In this document: piece by piece, positions 25,892-35,238 of the stretch
Layout: the number at the start of each line of letters is the position of its first letter
Numbering within the stretch: the first letter of the stretch is position 1
Source: Bacillota bacterium
GTDB taxonomy: Bacteria; Bacillota; UBA4882; UBA10575
Length of the DNA: 64,000 nt
Reading direction: 5' to 3'
NCBI GenBank assembly: GCA_012838955.1
Contig: DUOH01000050.1
Span: 1-64,000 of the forward strand
Made by a program: the position numbers and the translations under genes
The notes under the pieces: generated by a model
Told to the model about the DNA's origin: nothing
The model's database searches: none
The model's input: only the letters and a program-made list of their open reading frames with translations

Positions 25892-26075
25892 TGAGCACGA
25901 AGTAGCCGAACCCCTCTGCTTGGACGATGCTATGGAAGTAAAAAGGGCTATGCTGCTGAATGCCATGGACGTCCCCGGCGGACTGGACACTTCTTTAACA
26001 GTTACCGATGAGTCTGTCGGTCAAGACGCAGAAAACTTGGCGAATGAAAAGGAAAGGACTCACTCTGACCGCTGA
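25842..26075 (+). CDS. Small hypothetical acidic protein overlapping rluA 3' end
   Basis: The 77-residue ORF begins at a TTG ten bases after a clean GGAGGT located inside the end of the pseudouridine synthase gene, and extends 184 bases past it. The sequence is hydrophilic and Glu/Asp-rich with no membrane segment or recognisable domain. The strong ribosome site argues it is translated; the 50-base overlap and lack of motif argue caution. No function is proposed. Confidence 0.45.
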   Translation: MTKPKKLSFKSGVQAFSEHEVAEPLCLDDAMEVKRAMLLNAMDVPGGLDTSLTVTDESVGQDAENLANEKERTHSDR

Positions 26076-26103
26076 CTTTAATCTTTAACTACCGGATCCG
26101 ACT

Positions 26104-26125
26104 GTGGCCGTTCCACAGCGGCCAC
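26104..26125 (+). repeat. Inverted repeat downstream of the small ORF
   Basis: GTGGCCG and CGGCCAC (7 bp, eight-base loop) lie 29 bases past the small ORF. No T-run follows, only CCCGCAAAAATC, so it is at best a weak terminator. Confidence 0.4.
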
Positions 26126-26298
26126 CCGCAAAAATCATGTTGTCCATACCACTGGGTTGCGGTTAAATTATTATGAACAATCTGTTAATTTCCCTACTCC
26201 AAGAGGATGGACGGTTTGGAATAAAGAATTGAATAATATTAAGTAAACGATATCACGATATGATGATTATTTCCCATCATGAAGAAGGAGGTTTTAGG

Positions 26299-28266
26299 TT
26301 GATTAAAACAATTGCCAATACTATTAGGGGCTTGGCTGCGGATACCGTAGAAAAAGCCAACTCCGGACATCCGGGAATGCCTCTGGGTACGGCGGATCTG
26401 ACCGCAGTTCTCTATTCCGAGGTATTAAAACACGACCCTTCCGCTCCCAATTGGCCGGATCGGGACCGCTTTGTACTCTCCGCAGGACATGGTTCAGCTT
26501 TGTTATACACCATTCTACACTTAACCGGATATGATCTTTCCCTTGACGAACTGAAGCGCTTCCGTCAATTGGGTTCCCGTACACCCGGGCATCCGGAATA
26601 CGGGATAACTCCTGGTGTGGAAACCACAACCGGGCCTCTAGGACAGGGCATCGCCAACGCAGTCGGAATGGCCTTGGCCGAAAGAATGCTAGCCGCCAGA
26701 TTTAACCGTCCGGGATATGAAATTGTAGACCATTATACATACGTCCTCGCTGGTGATGGATGCTTAATGGAAGGAGTAAGCGCGGAAGCTTCTTCTCTGG
26801 CCGGCTCCTTAGGCCTTGGGAAACTCATCCTCCTCTACGACGCGAATGACATTACCATTGAGGGTTCGACTGAGCTAGCCTTCACGGAAGATGTGGCTAA
26901 ACGGTACTTGGCCTACGGTTGGCAAGTCTTGCAGATCGACGGGCACGACTTTGACGAAATCCTGAAAGCGCTGGAAGAGGCGAAAGCGGAAACCTCCAAG
27001 CCCACCATCATCGTGGCCAAAACGATCATGGCCAAATGCTGTCCCGAGCTTGAAGGAAGTCATAAAGCCCATGGCGCTCCCCTGGGTAAGGAAAAGATTA
27101 CTGCGATGAAACAGAATCTAAATCTACCGCTCGCCGATTTTCAGGTGGCAGAGGAGGTTTACGCCTTTTTTGCCCAGAAGCGTGAGGACTGGCAGAAGGT
27201 CAGACAGCTTTGGGAGGATAAATTTCAAGCTTGGTCGGAAAAATATCCGGAATTGAAAAGAGAATGGGATCGGGTCATGCAAAGAGAGTTGCCTGCCGAC
27301 TTAGAGGAAGCTCTACCCCGGTTTGAAGTGGGCTCCAGCGGCGCTACCCGTGATATCGGCGGTCAAGTCCTAAATGCGCTGGCTGAACGCTTACCGGAAC
27401 TGGTGGGAGGTTCAGCGGATCTGGCACCCTCTACCAAGACCTATCTTAACAACTTCCCCGCTATCAAGGCGGACAACTTTGCGGGCAGAAACCTTCACTT
27501 CGGCATCAGAGAACATGCCATGGGGGCTATAATGAATGGTCTCTCCCTCCATGGCGGCTTCCGGGTCTTCGGCTCCACTTTCCTGGTGTTCTCCGATTAT
27601 ATGCGGCCGCCGATTAGATTAGCGGCGCTTATGAACCAACCGGTGATTTTTGTCTTTACCCATGACTCTTTTTATGTTGGAGAAGATGGTCCCACCCATG
27701 AACCCATTGAACATGTGGAAGCCTTACGGGTGATCCCAAGGCTGCAAACGGTTCGCCCGGCTGATCCGAACGAAACAGCTTGGGCTTGGTTGGAAGCTCT
27801 AAAAAATACGGATTCTCCTACCGCCTTGATTTTGACCAGACAAAAACTGCCGACCTTACCCGGAACAAACTTTGACGGGTTTAAACGGGGAGGCTACATC
27901 ATTAAGGAAGCCGCCGACCGACCGGATCTGGTCATCCTGGCCAGCGGTAGTGAGGTCTCACTGGCGTTAAACGCTGCCGAGCTTCTGGCCGCAAAAGGTA
28001 AAAACGCCCGGGTGGTTTCTGTGCCTTGCCGGGAGAAATTCCTTAAGCAGGATCCAGATTACATTCAGAACATTTTGGGTGAAGGACTCCCCCGGGTAGC
28101 TATTGAAGCAGGAATCGGTAACGGATGGCGCCAGTTGGTTGGTGCTGTAGGCCTGGTCATCTCCATGGAAGATTTTGGGGAGAGCGGTCCTGCCGATGTG
28201 TTGGCCAAGGAATTTGGTTTTACTCCGGAAAAAGTAGTCGATAAAATAGAGGCTTTTCTCCAGTAA
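26299..28266 (+). CDS. tkt: Transketolase
   Basis: Transketolase moves two-carbon units between sugar phosphates in the non-oxidative pentose phosphate pathway using thiamine diphosphate. I start at the TTG at 26299, eight bases after AAGGAGG; an upstream in-frame ATG at 26260 has no site. The 655-residue full-length protein has the N-terminal [14 protein letters not shown] motif, the ThDP motif from GDGCLMEG to NDI(T), HGAPLG, the pyrimidine-domain segment [11 protein letters not shown] with the catalytic Glu, and the C-terminal domain. It stands alone with its own terminator. Confidence 0.96.
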   Translation: MIKTIANTIRGLAADTVEKANSGHPGMPLGTADLTAVLYSEVLKHDPSAPNWPDRDRFVLSAGHGSALLYTILHLTGYDLSLDELKRFRQLGSRTPGHPEYGITPGVETTTGPLGQGIANAVGMALAERMLAARFNRPGYEIVDHYTYVLAGDGCLMEGVSAEASSLAGSLGLGKLILLYDANDITIEGSTELAFTEDVAKRYLAYGWQVLQIDGHDFDEILKALEEAKAETSKPTIIVAKTIMAKCCPELEGSHKAHGAPLGKEKITAMKQNLNLPLADFQVAEEVYAFFAQKREDWQKVRQLWEDKFQAWSEKYPELKREWDRVMQRELPADLEEALPRFEVGSSGATRDIGGQVLNALAERLPELVGGSADLAPSTKTYLNNFPAIKADNFAGRNLHFGIREHAMGAIMNGLSLHGGFRVFGSTFLVFSDYMRPPIRLAALMNQPVIFVFTHDSFYVGEDGPTHEPIEHVEALRVIPRLQTVRPADPNETAWAWLEALKNTDSPTALILTRQKLPTLPGTNFDGFKRGGYIIKEAADRPDLVILASGSEVSLALNAAELLAAKGKNARVVSVPCREKFLKQDPDYIQNILGEGLPRVAIEAGIGNGWRQLVGAVGLVISMEDFGESGPADVLAKEFGFTPEKVVDKIEAFLQ

Positions 28267-28294
28267 CAATCCCACGGAAGTTTTTCGCAGTAAA

Positions 28295-28338
28295 AAAGAA
28301 GGGTGAGATCGACAAAGTCCAATCTTACCCTTCTTTTT
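28295..28338 (+). terminator. Terminator of tkt
   Basis: AAGAAGGGTGAGAT pairs with ATCTTACCCTTCTT (14 bp with one G-T wobble) and ends in TTTTT. Confidence 0.88.
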
Positions 28339-28506
28339 CATGATACTCTCCGCGTCTCTCCTCTTCATCTCCAACCTTTACTCTTCGCCTTTTGCAGATT
28401 ATGACAAAGAAATTCATGGATGATCTACGCGACCCTTTGACTTTCTTCTCTCTTTACCTACGCCGAAACAAAAAGAATTATGTCGAACCATTCCATAAAA
28501 AGGCCA

Positions 28507-28689
28507 TCAGTCTTGCACAGGCGGCCTCTTTTCCTCTTCAACGCCTCCTGCTTTCTTCCGTTTCACCCAGTCCGCACCGAAACAACTCTCCAGCTTTTTT
28601 TGGTCAACACAAGAATTCAGTTTACATCGTGGGCACCTGATTTCATTTGTTTCCATTCCACATTGGATACAAACATACTCCTCAGCCAT
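28507..28689 (-). CDS. Small zinc-ribbon protein
   Basis: The 60-residue protein starts at ATG directly after GGTAGGAGGTACTC. It contains YVCIQCG and IRCPRCK, two C-x2-C pairs 10 residues apart that form a zinc ribbon, then a basic and acidic tail with another Cys. Such proteins usually aid nucleic-acid or protein binding. No partner is evident. A hairpin with a T-run lies just upstream in its leader. Confidence 0.72.
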   Translation of the reverse strand: MAEEYVCIQCGMETNEIRCPRCKLNSCVDQKKLESCFGADWVKRKKAGGVEEEKRPPVQD

Positions 28690-28705
28690 GAGTACCTCCT
28701 ACCAA

Positions 28706-28735
28706 AAAACCTTGCAGCCGAAGCCACAAGGTTTT
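28706..28735 (-). terminator. Hairpin with T-run before the zinc-ribbon gene
   Basis: AAAACCTTG and CAAGGTTTT form a 9-bp stem with a 12-base loop. On the minus strand it is followed by T6. It lies 17 bases upstream of the zinc-ribbon ATG, so it either ends an upstream minus-strand transcript or attenuates this gene. Confidence 0.6.
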
Positions 28736-28920
28736 CCTTGTTTATTTCGGCAACCGAGCTATCATAGTCCTCCCCTAAATGCGTGAGCAATTCAGAAAAA
28801 GGACCTTAGACCTCTGGTTTTGCGTCCTTGTCTTTCGAACAAGTATGCCTTTTCGTTTTGGTTTTTAACTAAACTATGACGCATAGATACATGTAGGAAA
28901 ATAATCCCAGGTATCTTAGA

Positions 28921-29196
28921 TTAGCCCCCATGATCGATCCAACTTAAAGCTCTGACTAAACACTCCTGTTCGTTTCCGGATTCCTCCTTTGGGATCAGGA
29001 CTTGAAGCCACTGATCATTTTTTCGGTCCAACTTTTCACAGCCTGCCGAATAAATGATCCGTCCCTGATTAATCTCTTCTCTGATCTTCAAACGATAAAC
29101 ACCGCCATCAACTGTATGCACTTCAAATAAGAGTGGATTATGTTTTATTAATTTCGAAATATTCTTGAAGGAACTGTTTTGCATATTATACTTCAA
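28921..29196 (-). CDS. Hypothetical protein, 91 aa
   Basis: The frame is open from 29238, but the best start is the TTG at 29196, eight bases after GGGGGGAGG. The predicted sequence (VHTVDGGVYRLKIREEINQG, KNDQWLQVLIPKEES) alternates hydrophobic and charged residues like a small beta-rich domain. No signal peptide, helix or known motif is visible. No function is proposed. Confidence 0.6.
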   Translation of the reverse strand: MKYNMQNSSFKNISKLIKHNPLLFEVHTVDGGVYRLKIREEINQGRIIYSAGCEKLDRKNDQWLQVLIPKEESGNEQECLVRALSWIDHGG

Positions 29197-29496
29197 AAAG
29201 CATTCCTCCCCCCTTATCCTCAAGGCCACATGTACCACTAAATAAATTTTTGAAAAACAAATTTAAAAATTCTTATTTAATATTCGACACCCCATAGGAT
29301 TCTCCTGTTGAAAACAGCACTTTTTTAACAAAATCCCCGGGCGAAAGCCGGGGTTAGTCATCTGTTAAGTAATTTTTCATCACAAACACGGATAATAAGA
29401 TATAAAACCGTTTCGCCCTTCAATATTAGTATCGGTAAGATAAAAACCCCACTTTAGCATTGATTTTTTCTGAGGGCCCACATAACCGGCCCGTCT
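29197..29496. other. AT-rich intergenic stretch
   Basis: The 300 bases hold a hairpin at 29331-29355 (separate entry) and otherwise AT-rich DNA with no gene that I can support. Confidence 0.6.
29331..29355 (-). terminator. Terminator of the small HTH gene
   Basis: CCCCGG and CCGGGG with flanking partial pairing form a stem that on the minus strand runs into ATTTTG. The stem is short and the T-run is only four bases, so this is a moderate call. Confidence 0.6.
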
Positions 29497-29790
29497 TCAC
29501 ACTCCATCCGGTTTTTCGTAAAAGAGAATTTCTTCCGGATACCCCAACAACCTGCAAAGCTTATCAATATTTTCTTGATTAGGCTTGCTCCCTTCATAGA
29601 TCCACCTATTTACTGTTCTTGGATGTACACCAATCTCCTCCGCCAACACAGAGAGGGCAATTCCCCTGACCAGCAAAATCCCATACAAAACCTCGTGCCT
29701 AATCCTCCAAGATTGTAACTTCATTCGGAAACGCGGCTTCCGGACGCCCACGCCTCCCCAACCCTGAGGTATTTTAGTCCTTTTCTCCAT
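29497..29790 (-). CDS. Small helix-turn-helix (XRE-type) regulator
   Basis: The 97-residue protein starts at ATG behind CGGAGGC. Residues about 36-90 form an XRE/Cro-like HTH: LSVLAEEIGVHPRTVNRWIY, then SKPNQENIDKLCRLLG. The N-terminal 35 residues are basic and Gly-rich. It has no sensor domain, so it would act as a small DNA-binding switch. It is monocistronic, next to other small genes; its target is not apparent. Confidence 0.75.
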   Translation of the reverse strand: MEKRTKIPQGWGGVGVRKPRFRMKLQSWRIRHEVLYGILLVRGIALSVLAEEIGVHPRTVNRWIYEGSKPNQENIDKLCRLLGYPEEILFYEKPDGV

Positions 29791-30021
29791 ATCTAGTTGC
29801 CTCCGTCGTGTTTTCGATATTATACATTACTATGGTTGGAGAAGAAAACTCTTCTAACTTTAGTTTTTCTACTAATTAATAATCATCTCCTTCCAACAGA
29901 CAGAATCTTTTTCCAGTGGCCGGGTCAGCAGACCAGCAGTAGACACTGTCAAGTTTTTTCCCAGAATAGGATAGCGCATTAATGCGAAGAATACGCATAA
30001 AATGAGATAGGGAGCGATTTT

Positions 30022-30465
30022 ATGAGAATTAATAAGCCGATAGCAGCAACCATAATAGGCGCCTTATCTACAATACCATATGAAATACTTACCAGAGCGC
30101 TTAAATTATTGGGGTATGCGAAATACACTGTGTATGAATTAAGTAGCCTCATGATTACATTAAACAGGCCTGACAAAGTACTAGGGTCTTTCATGTCTAT
30201 GATAATAGGCGCAAGTATATCCATTATTCTATATTGCGCTATTGCTATTATTGGATGGTTTGGTTGGGATCATATAATCTTAAAGAGCATATTTATCAGC
30301 CTTCAGAGCTGGTTGTTTTTGGAAGGTCTTTTCATGTGGCTGATTGAAGGGCGCAATTTCATTCCCCTTCGGCCTATTAGTGACTATTACTCTCAATTTT
30401 TTTGCGTTTTTATATATGGAATTATCTTAGGGCTACTTTTCCAGAAATACATCAGAACTAAATAA
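30022..30465 (+). CDS. Small integral membrane protein of unknown function
   Basis: The 147-residue protein begins at ATG after GGGAGCG. Four hydrophobic segments are visible (about residues 7-28, 55-78, 86-105, 122-142). A charged loop, RALKLLGYAKYTVYELSSL then TLNRPDKVLG, lies between the first two and looks conserved, as in hypothetical membrane proteins I recall from other spore-forming anaerobes. Its role is unknown. It is transcribed toward ssrA. Confidence 0.7.
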   Translation: MRINKPIAATIIGALSTIPYEILTRALKLLGYAKYTVYELSSLMITLNRPDKVLGSFMSMIIGASISIILYCAIAIIGWFGWDHIILKSIFISLQSWLFLEGLFMWLIEGRNFIPLRPISDYYSQFFCVFIYGIILGLLFQKYIRTK

Positions 30466-30585
30466 AAAACCCGGCAGTAGATGATAGCTTATGCAAAAGA
30501 AGGCATGTCCGCCATTGGAGTACTGTTCCTGGTTTTTATTAAGCGCCAAGCTTACTGACGCCACGATGGAGAAGTATTTATAACA

Positions 30586-30623
30586 AGACAGGCAGGTCAC
30601 GATGGTCGATGACCTGCCTGTCT
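30586..30623 (-). terminator. Long inverted repeat downstream of ssrA
   Basis: A perfect 14-bp stem (AGACAGGCAGGTCA with TGACCTGCCTGTCT) and a ten-base loop. On the minus strand it lies 90 bases past the tmRNA 3' end and is followed by TGTTATAAAT, a poor T-run. It is the best candidate terminator for ssrA. Confidence 0.55.
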
Positions 30624-30712
30624 ATAAAACCATGATAAACAATTATGTTGATGAAGAAAGTTATAGTCTATGAAGACAAAATTAAGGTGTTCCGAAAAAA
30701 TTGTGTTTTGGA

Positions 30713-31063
30713 TGGTGGAGGCGGGGGGAGTCGAACCCCCGTCCGAAAAGGTAACGACAGTAGTCTCTCCGGGCGCAGTCCGTAATTGGTCTTTCGCTTC
30801 TACGTCGTTTACGGACAAACTAAGCATCAGCTATCTCGATAAGCTTAGCGCTGATCTCCGAGAATTGACCAGCGAGCAACCTGGTTTAATGACGCCCGCA
30901 CCGGACTCCCAGGTAAAGTCTGGATTGGACGGCTACTTATAAATTAAGCAGCTAAAGCGTAATTGTTATCGGCACTTAATGTGCTTGCTGCAGTTTAACG
31001 AGGCCACAGCACCTCGGCCCGCTACCCCTGCCCTTACACTCCCCGTCGAAACCGGACGCCCCC
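30713..31063 (-). ncRNA. ssrA: Transfer-messenger RNA (ssrA)
   Basis: On the minus strand the 351-base RNA starts GGGGGCGTCCGGTTTCGACG and ends TTCGACTCCCCCCGCCTCC followed by ACCA. The first seven and last acceptor bases pair (GGGGGCG with CGCCTCC), and a T-arm is present. The encoded tag reads ADNNYALAA and its stop codon is at 30944-30946 (resume codon GCC near 30973). tmRNA rescues stalled ribosomes by adding this degradation tag. CCA is genome-encoded. Its partner smpB lies just upstream on the same strand. Exact ends are inferred from pairing. Confidence 0.96.
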
Positions 31064-31247
31064 GTTTTTACAAAGGAATGATGGATGTCTCGCCTGCCTT
31101 AGCTATATACGCGCCGTAAAATAGTAAGCGCCTATCACCGGAAGAAGGTAAGCTAGTGAGATTTAACTCAGTATCTTATTATACAGCAAACCGGGGAGAA
31201 ATTGCAAATGTAGAATTAAACTTTACTGCTAATAAACGCCAAAGCAG

Positions 31248-31703
31248 TTATGATCTTCCTTTAACCGCCCTGGCCATCTCCCGTTCGGCGTCTTTTTTCG
31301 CCAGATCTTGGCGCTTATCATATAATTTTTTTCCTCTGGCCAAAGCCAATTCTACTTTTACCCGATTATTCCGATCAAAATATAGAGAGAGCGGAACTAA
31401 AGTCATACCTTTCTCTTTAATTTTCCCATGTAAACGCCGGATCTCTGCTTTATGCAGCAACAGTTTTCTGGGACGCAACGGATCATGGTTAAAACGATTG
31501 CCAAAATCATACGGACTGATGTGGCAATTATAGAGAAAAACTTCTTCTCCCTCGAACCCGGCATAACTGTCATTAAGGTTTCCCCTGCCCAAACGGAGGG
31601 ATTTAACCTCAGTCCCACTTAGAACAATTCCGGACTCCAAAGTATCTTCAATAAAATAATCATGCCGGGCCCGTCGATTTTTCGTGATGACTCTCGGCTC
31701 CAT
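31248..31703 (-). CDS. smpB: SsrA-binding protein SmpB
   Basis: SmpB carries tmRNA to stalled ribosomes. The 151-residue protein is full length, with [19 protein letters not shown], the GTEVKSLR motif, a beta-barrel OB core and a basic C-terminal tail ([19 protein letters not shown]) that mimics the mRNA path in the ribosome. It starts at ATG behind GGAGG, 184 bases upstream of ssrA, so the two may share a transcript. Confidence 0.97.
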   Translation of the reverse strand: MEPRVITKNRRARHDYFIEDTLESGIVLSGTEVKSLRLGRGNLNDSYAGFEGEEVFLYNCHISPYDFGNRFNHDPLRPRKLLLHKAEIRRLHGKIKEKGMTLVPLSLYFDRNNRVKVELALARGKKLYDKRQDLAKKDAEREMARAVKGRS

Positions 31704-31861
31704 CCGCGATCAAACCTCCACCCCAATGCGTAAATTCCATCCATACCAGTAAACCCTGGGATTTTTATTATAACAGTCCTTCTCAATCTGTCAAGTATCA
31801 GCAGCCTCCGACCCTCAGCACAAACTTTCACCGTGAAGTTACGCGCTATTTGCAACCCACT

Positions 31862-31902
31862 CAAAGAAAGCAACCACCCGCACAAGGTAGTTGCTTTCTT
31901 TG
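31862..31902 (-). terminator. Terminator of ackA
   Basis: CAAAGAAAGCAAC and GTTGCTTTCTTTG form a 13-bp stem with a 15-base loop, 37 bases past the ackA stop. T-rich sequence is within the arm rather than after it. Confidence 0.75.
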
Positions 31903-31938
31903 GTCTGACTCCACTATGAGAAGCCTTCTTTTCTTCAC

Positions 31939-33132
31939 TTATTTACTAATCAGGTCTACGGTATCCCTGGCAATCACCAATTCTTCGTTGGTGGGCAACA
32001 AGAGCAGAGATACTTTGGAATCCGCTACGCTGAGGTTGGCCTCTACCCCGCGCAGGCCTTCATTCTTCTGATAATCCATTTTTACGCCCATAAATTCCAA
32101 TTCACGGCAGATGTCGGCTCTGGTCTGACTATCATTTTCCCCGATCCCGGCGGAAAAGACCATCACATCCAAACCTTTTAATTCCGCGGTGTATGCCCCC
32201 ACATATTTGACGATCCGGTGAATAAAGATTTGATAAGCATCCTCCGCTTGGGTATTTCCTTGACTACGGGCCTTCTGAATATCCCGCATATCCGAATATC
32301 CGGTTAATCCCAAAAATCCACACTTCTTGTTCAGGTAGTTATCAACCTCCGCAGGGGTAAGATTAAGTTTCTGGCAAAGCAAAGGTACGACCGCAGGATC
32401 CAGATCCCCGCTGCGAGTCCCCATCACCATCCCCTCCAATGGTGTCAACCCCATCGAAGTGTCGATGACTTTTCCACCGTCAATCGCTGCCATACTGCTG
32501 CCGTTCCCCAAATGAACAGTGATCATCTTCAATTGCTCGATGGGCTTTTGCAGAAATTCAGCAGCTCTCTTCGCCAGATAGCGGTGGGAAGTACCATGGA
32601 ATCCATACCGGCGAACTTTATATTTCTGATACACCTCTAAGGGCAGGGCATAAAGAAAGGCTTTCTTCGGCATGGTCTGGTGAAAGGCAGTGTCAAAGAC
32701 CGCTACCTGCGGTACGTCCGGCATTAATTCCATACAAGCCCTAATCCCCATAATATTAGCAGGCATATGCAGAGGTCCCAAATCACGTAACTCCTCAAGT
32801 TGAGCAAGAACTTGATCATTTACAATCACCGATTCTTTAAAGACCTCTCCGCCATGGAGAACCCGATGACCAACTCCGTTGATCTCCTTAAGATCCTCAA
32901 TCACTCCGTATTGGGGGCCCGTCATTAGTTTTAAAACCATTTGCAGAGCTACTTGATGGTTGGCAATCTCTGCTTCCTGTTGATACTTGTCGGCGCCGGT
33001 CTTCTCATGGGTAATCCGGGCCGCGCCACCCTGGCCGATCCTCTCCACGAGGCCTTTAGCCTTAACTGTTTCATCGGCAAAGAATTTGTACTTCAATGAC
33101 GAACTTCCGCTGTTAAGTACTAAGATATTCAT
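31939..33132 (-). CDS. ackA: Acetate kinase
   Basis: Acetate kinase converts acetyl phosphate and ADP to acetate and ATP, the final step of acetate fermentation. The 397-residue protein has the N-terminal VLNSGSSSLKYKF motif, RVLHGGE, VFDTAFHQTMP, HLGNGSS, and GIGENDSQTRADI. It starts at ATG after AAGGGAG. No phosphotransacetylase gene adjoins it in this window. It appears monocistronic with its own terminator. Confidence 0.97.
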   Translation of the reverse strand: MNILVLNSGSSSLKYKFFADETVKAKGLVERIGQGGAARITHEKTGADKYQQEAEIANHQVALQMVLKLMTGPQYGVIEDLKEINGVGHRVLHGGEVFKESVIVNDQVLAQLEELRDLGPLHMPANIMGIRACMELMPDVPQVAVFDTAFHQTMPKKAFLYALPLEVYQKYKVRRYGFHGTSHRYLAKRAAEFLQKPIEQLKMITVHLGNGSSMAAIDGGKVIDTSMGLTPLEGMVMGTRSGDLDPAVVPLLCQKLNLTPAEVDNYLNKKCGFLGLTGYSDMRDIQKARSQGNTQAEDAYQIFIHRIVKYVGAYTAELKGLDVMVFSAGIGENDSQTRADICRELEFMGVKMDYQKNEGLRGVEANLSVADSKVSLLLLPTNEELVIARDTVDLISK

Positions 33133-33482
33133 GTTAGTGCTCCCTTCGTTTTGTATGTTGTATACTTTGATCTATATTAAAATAAGATGCTCAATAACTA
33201 TTAAGTATCTGTTTTCTTTGTGAAGCACCAGTCTTGAATTGAAGATCAACACCATACTCTTCAATAACACAGACCAGATCTATTATAAACCCAATAACCC
33301 TGTTTGACAAGTGAAGCCAGAAAAGTATCTGATCGCCTATTCTTCGGAAGACCCAGACAAACCAGATTAACCAAGCGCTCAAACCCACCAGCCGACTCCT
33401 GGTTGACACAGGCTTTAAATCGTCATCTCCAGCAGAGAGCAACATCACCAAACCGGAGCCAGTGTTCGGATCGGCCATACAG

Positions 33483-33515
33483 AAAAAAGACCCTGAAACT
33501 CTAAGTTAGGGTCTT
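33483..33515 (-). terminator. Terminator of the chemoreceptor gene
   Basis: AAGACCCT and AGGGTCTT (8 bp, 13-base loop) are followed on the minus strand by T6. It lies about 120 bases past the chemoreceptor stop. Confidence 0.72.
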
Positions 33516-33590
33516 ACCAAGGCCATATTGGTTTTCAAACGAACACTTACTCCCGGAAAGTCTCAACCGCACCGCTGGTACGGTTTTTTT
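33487..33590 (+). ncRNA. Possible small RNA with three hairpins and a terminator
   Basis: On the plus strand three inverted repeats follow each other: 33487-33515 (AAGACCCT/AGGGTCTT), 33516-33531 (ACCAA/TTGGT, seven-base loop) and 33565-33585 (AACCG-x-ACC/GGT-x-CGGTT), the last followed by T7. No protein gene lies upstream on this strand for over 2.5 kb, so the plus-strand terminator needs another explanation. I recognise no known RNA family. The promoter is not identified and the start is a guess. Confidence 0.35.
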
Positions 33591-33636
33591 ATATTAAAAC
33601 ATAAAGTTACACGCGCCAATACTCAAACCGGCATAA

Positions 33637-35088
33637 TCAATCTTGATCAATGGCCGTGTTAATCTTGAATACTTCGCATTGATGACATTGAGATCTCTTT
33701 TCCATTACTGAACCACTGGGGATGCCGGATTGGCTAAGGGTATTCGGAATCAGCCAGCATTTTTCCTCTTTGGCTTGATAGGCCGGACAATCAATCTGAT
33801 TACAATCGTGTACCCGCCAACAACGTTGGAAATTATGCATCACTTTGAAACGGCCCACCAATGAAGTAAGGTGATCAGCCATATCAACCAGGGTCATAGC
33901 GGATTCAGCCAAATGCTCCATTGTGATGCGTTGTTGTTCGGCAGCAGCCGCCACCTGTGAAGCGCCGGTGGCATTCTGACTGGAAATGGCCTCTGCACCC
34001 TCCATGGTACTGGTCATCTCTTCACTACTGGCCGCCTGTTCCTGAGAAGCAGCGGCAATCTCTTGAATGGTCAACACAGTCTGATTAACTGAAGTGAGAA
34101 TTTCCGAGAAGGCTTCATTGGCTACATTTGCCAGGCCGGCGCCTTCTTCCACAGCGTGCGTGCCCTCCTCCATGGCTTGCACCGCCGCTTTGGTTTCCTT
34201 TTGAATCTCACTGATCATTTCCGCGATTTGAATTGTCGACTGGGTAGTCTGTTCAGCCAGGTTTCTCACTTCATCAGCCACTACGGAGAATCCGCGGCCG
34301 TGCTCTCCAGCTCTGGCCGCTTCAATAGCAGCGTTCAACGCCAGCAAGTTTGTCTGCCGTGAAATACCCCTGATCACATCGATGATCTTACCAATTTCTT
34401 GGGATCTGATACCCAAATTCTTGACTACCTGAGCGGAATCATCGACCGTCTCTTTAACCTGTACGATTTTAGACCGAACATTCCGGATGATCTCTCCACC
34501 GTTCTTGGCGCGATCCGCCGCTTGTGTTGAAAAAGCCGATGCCTTCTGGGCCTCGGCCGCCACTTCCTGAGCGGTGGAAGCCATTTGTTGCGCGGCCAAT
34601 GTGGTTTGCTTCACATGATGGGATTGTTCTTCCGTACCTTTGGCAATACTATCAATAGTGCTTGAGATCTCCTGGGTGGATAAGTTAGCCTCCTCCACCA
34701 TGGCTGACATATCCTGTGCCGCTTTCGCCACTTTTTCAGCGGCATCCAGGTTTTCCTGGAGGATATGCCGCAAATTCTTCATCATATTGTTCATGTTGGC
34801 TCCGAGTACGGCAAATTCGTCTTTTGAATCCAACTGAATCTTGCTACTTAAATTATTCTCCGCAATCTCCTTGGTGACTTTATTTAAGATGATAATTGGT
34901 TTAAGTACATTTATCTCCAAAAATTTACCCATTAAAAAAATAAAGAGTAGAAGCACTAAGACTTGAAGGGTGTAAAGGATGATCGCATTGCTAATCATCG
35001 CTGTAAACAAACGAACGATAGAATAAAGCACGAGCGCGGTACAGGTGGCAATAAATAAGAACCGCCGCTTAATTCCTACTATTTTCAA
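33637..35088 (-). CDS. Methyl-accepting chemotaxis protein with cysteine-rich (two-CW) tail
   Basis: The 483-residue receptor starts at TTG after TGGAGGGA. It has two N-terminal helices (about residues 10-30 and 36-54) with almost no outer loop, a HAMP domain (about 55-108), and a signalling hairpin with the conserved tip [20 protein letters not shown] and [12 protein letters not shown]. The last 65 residues carry a cysteine cluster, [16 protein letters not shown] and CHQC, like the two-CW domain seen on other signalling proteins. The lack of a periplasmic sensor suggests that the Cys tail senses an internal cue such as redox or metal; that is inference. Confidence 0.92.
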   Translation of the reverse strand: MKIVGIKRRFLFIATCTALVLYSIVRLFTAMISNAIILYTLQVLVLLLFIFLMGKFLEINVLKPIIILNKVTKEIAENNLSSKIQLDSKDEFAVLGANMNNMMKNLRHILQENLDAAEKVAKAAQDMSAMVEEANLSTQEISSTIDSIAKGTEEQSHHVKQTTLAAQQMASTAQEVAAEAQKASAFSTQAADRAKNGGEIIRNVRSKIVQVKETVDDSAQVVKNLGIRSQEIGKIIDVIRGISRQTNLLALNAAIEAARAGEHGRGFSVVADEVRNLAEQTTQSTIQIAEMISEIQKETKAAVQAMEEGTHAVEEGAGLANVANEAFSEILTSVNQTVLTIQEIAAASQEQAASSEEMTSTMEGAEAISSQNATGASQVAAAAEQQRITMEHLAESAMTLVDMADHLTSLVGRFKVMHNFQRCWRVHDCNQIDCPAYQAKEEKCWLIPNTLSQSGIPSGSVMEKRSQCHQCEVFKINTAIDQD

Positions 35089-35201
35089 GTCAATCCCTCC
35101 AGTTGTCCAAAAATCCCATTTCCCAATGATAATTTATTCTACATACTGCAAGTGGATTCCTGCTATCAACTAATACTGTTTTTACCCGCTTTCAAGGGCA
35201 A

Positions 35202-35223
35202 GAACTCCCCGTTTGGGGAGTTC
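35202..35223 (-). terminator. Hairpin after secG
   Basis: GAACTCCCC and GGGGAGTTC (9 bp, GTTT loop) lie 15 bases past the secG stop. On the minus strand only TTGCCCTTG follows, so the T-run is weak. Confidence 0.65.
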
Positions 35224-35238
35224 CTGCTGTGAATGCCG

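Larger units (their letters stand above)
33133..33636. other. 504-base intergenic region between ackA and the chemoreceptor
   Basis: No gene is supported here: short ORFs on both strands lack ribosome sites and recognisable products. The right-hand part (33485-33590) holds three successive inverted repeats and T-runs on both strands, listed separately as the receptor terminator and a small-RNA candidate. Confidence 0.6.

Noticed and set aside
29979-30224. 81-residue hydrophobic ORF on the minus strand
   Set aside because: It is the antisense shadow of the membrane-protein gene at 30022-30465, which has the ribosome site and a coherent hydrophobicity pattern.
33191-33478. 95-residue ORF on the minus strand (and a 66-residue one on the plus strand) between ackA and the chemoreceptor
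   Set aside because: No ribosome site, no recognisable domain, and it follows the terminator hairpin of the chemoreceptor; the reading frame seems to be chance.
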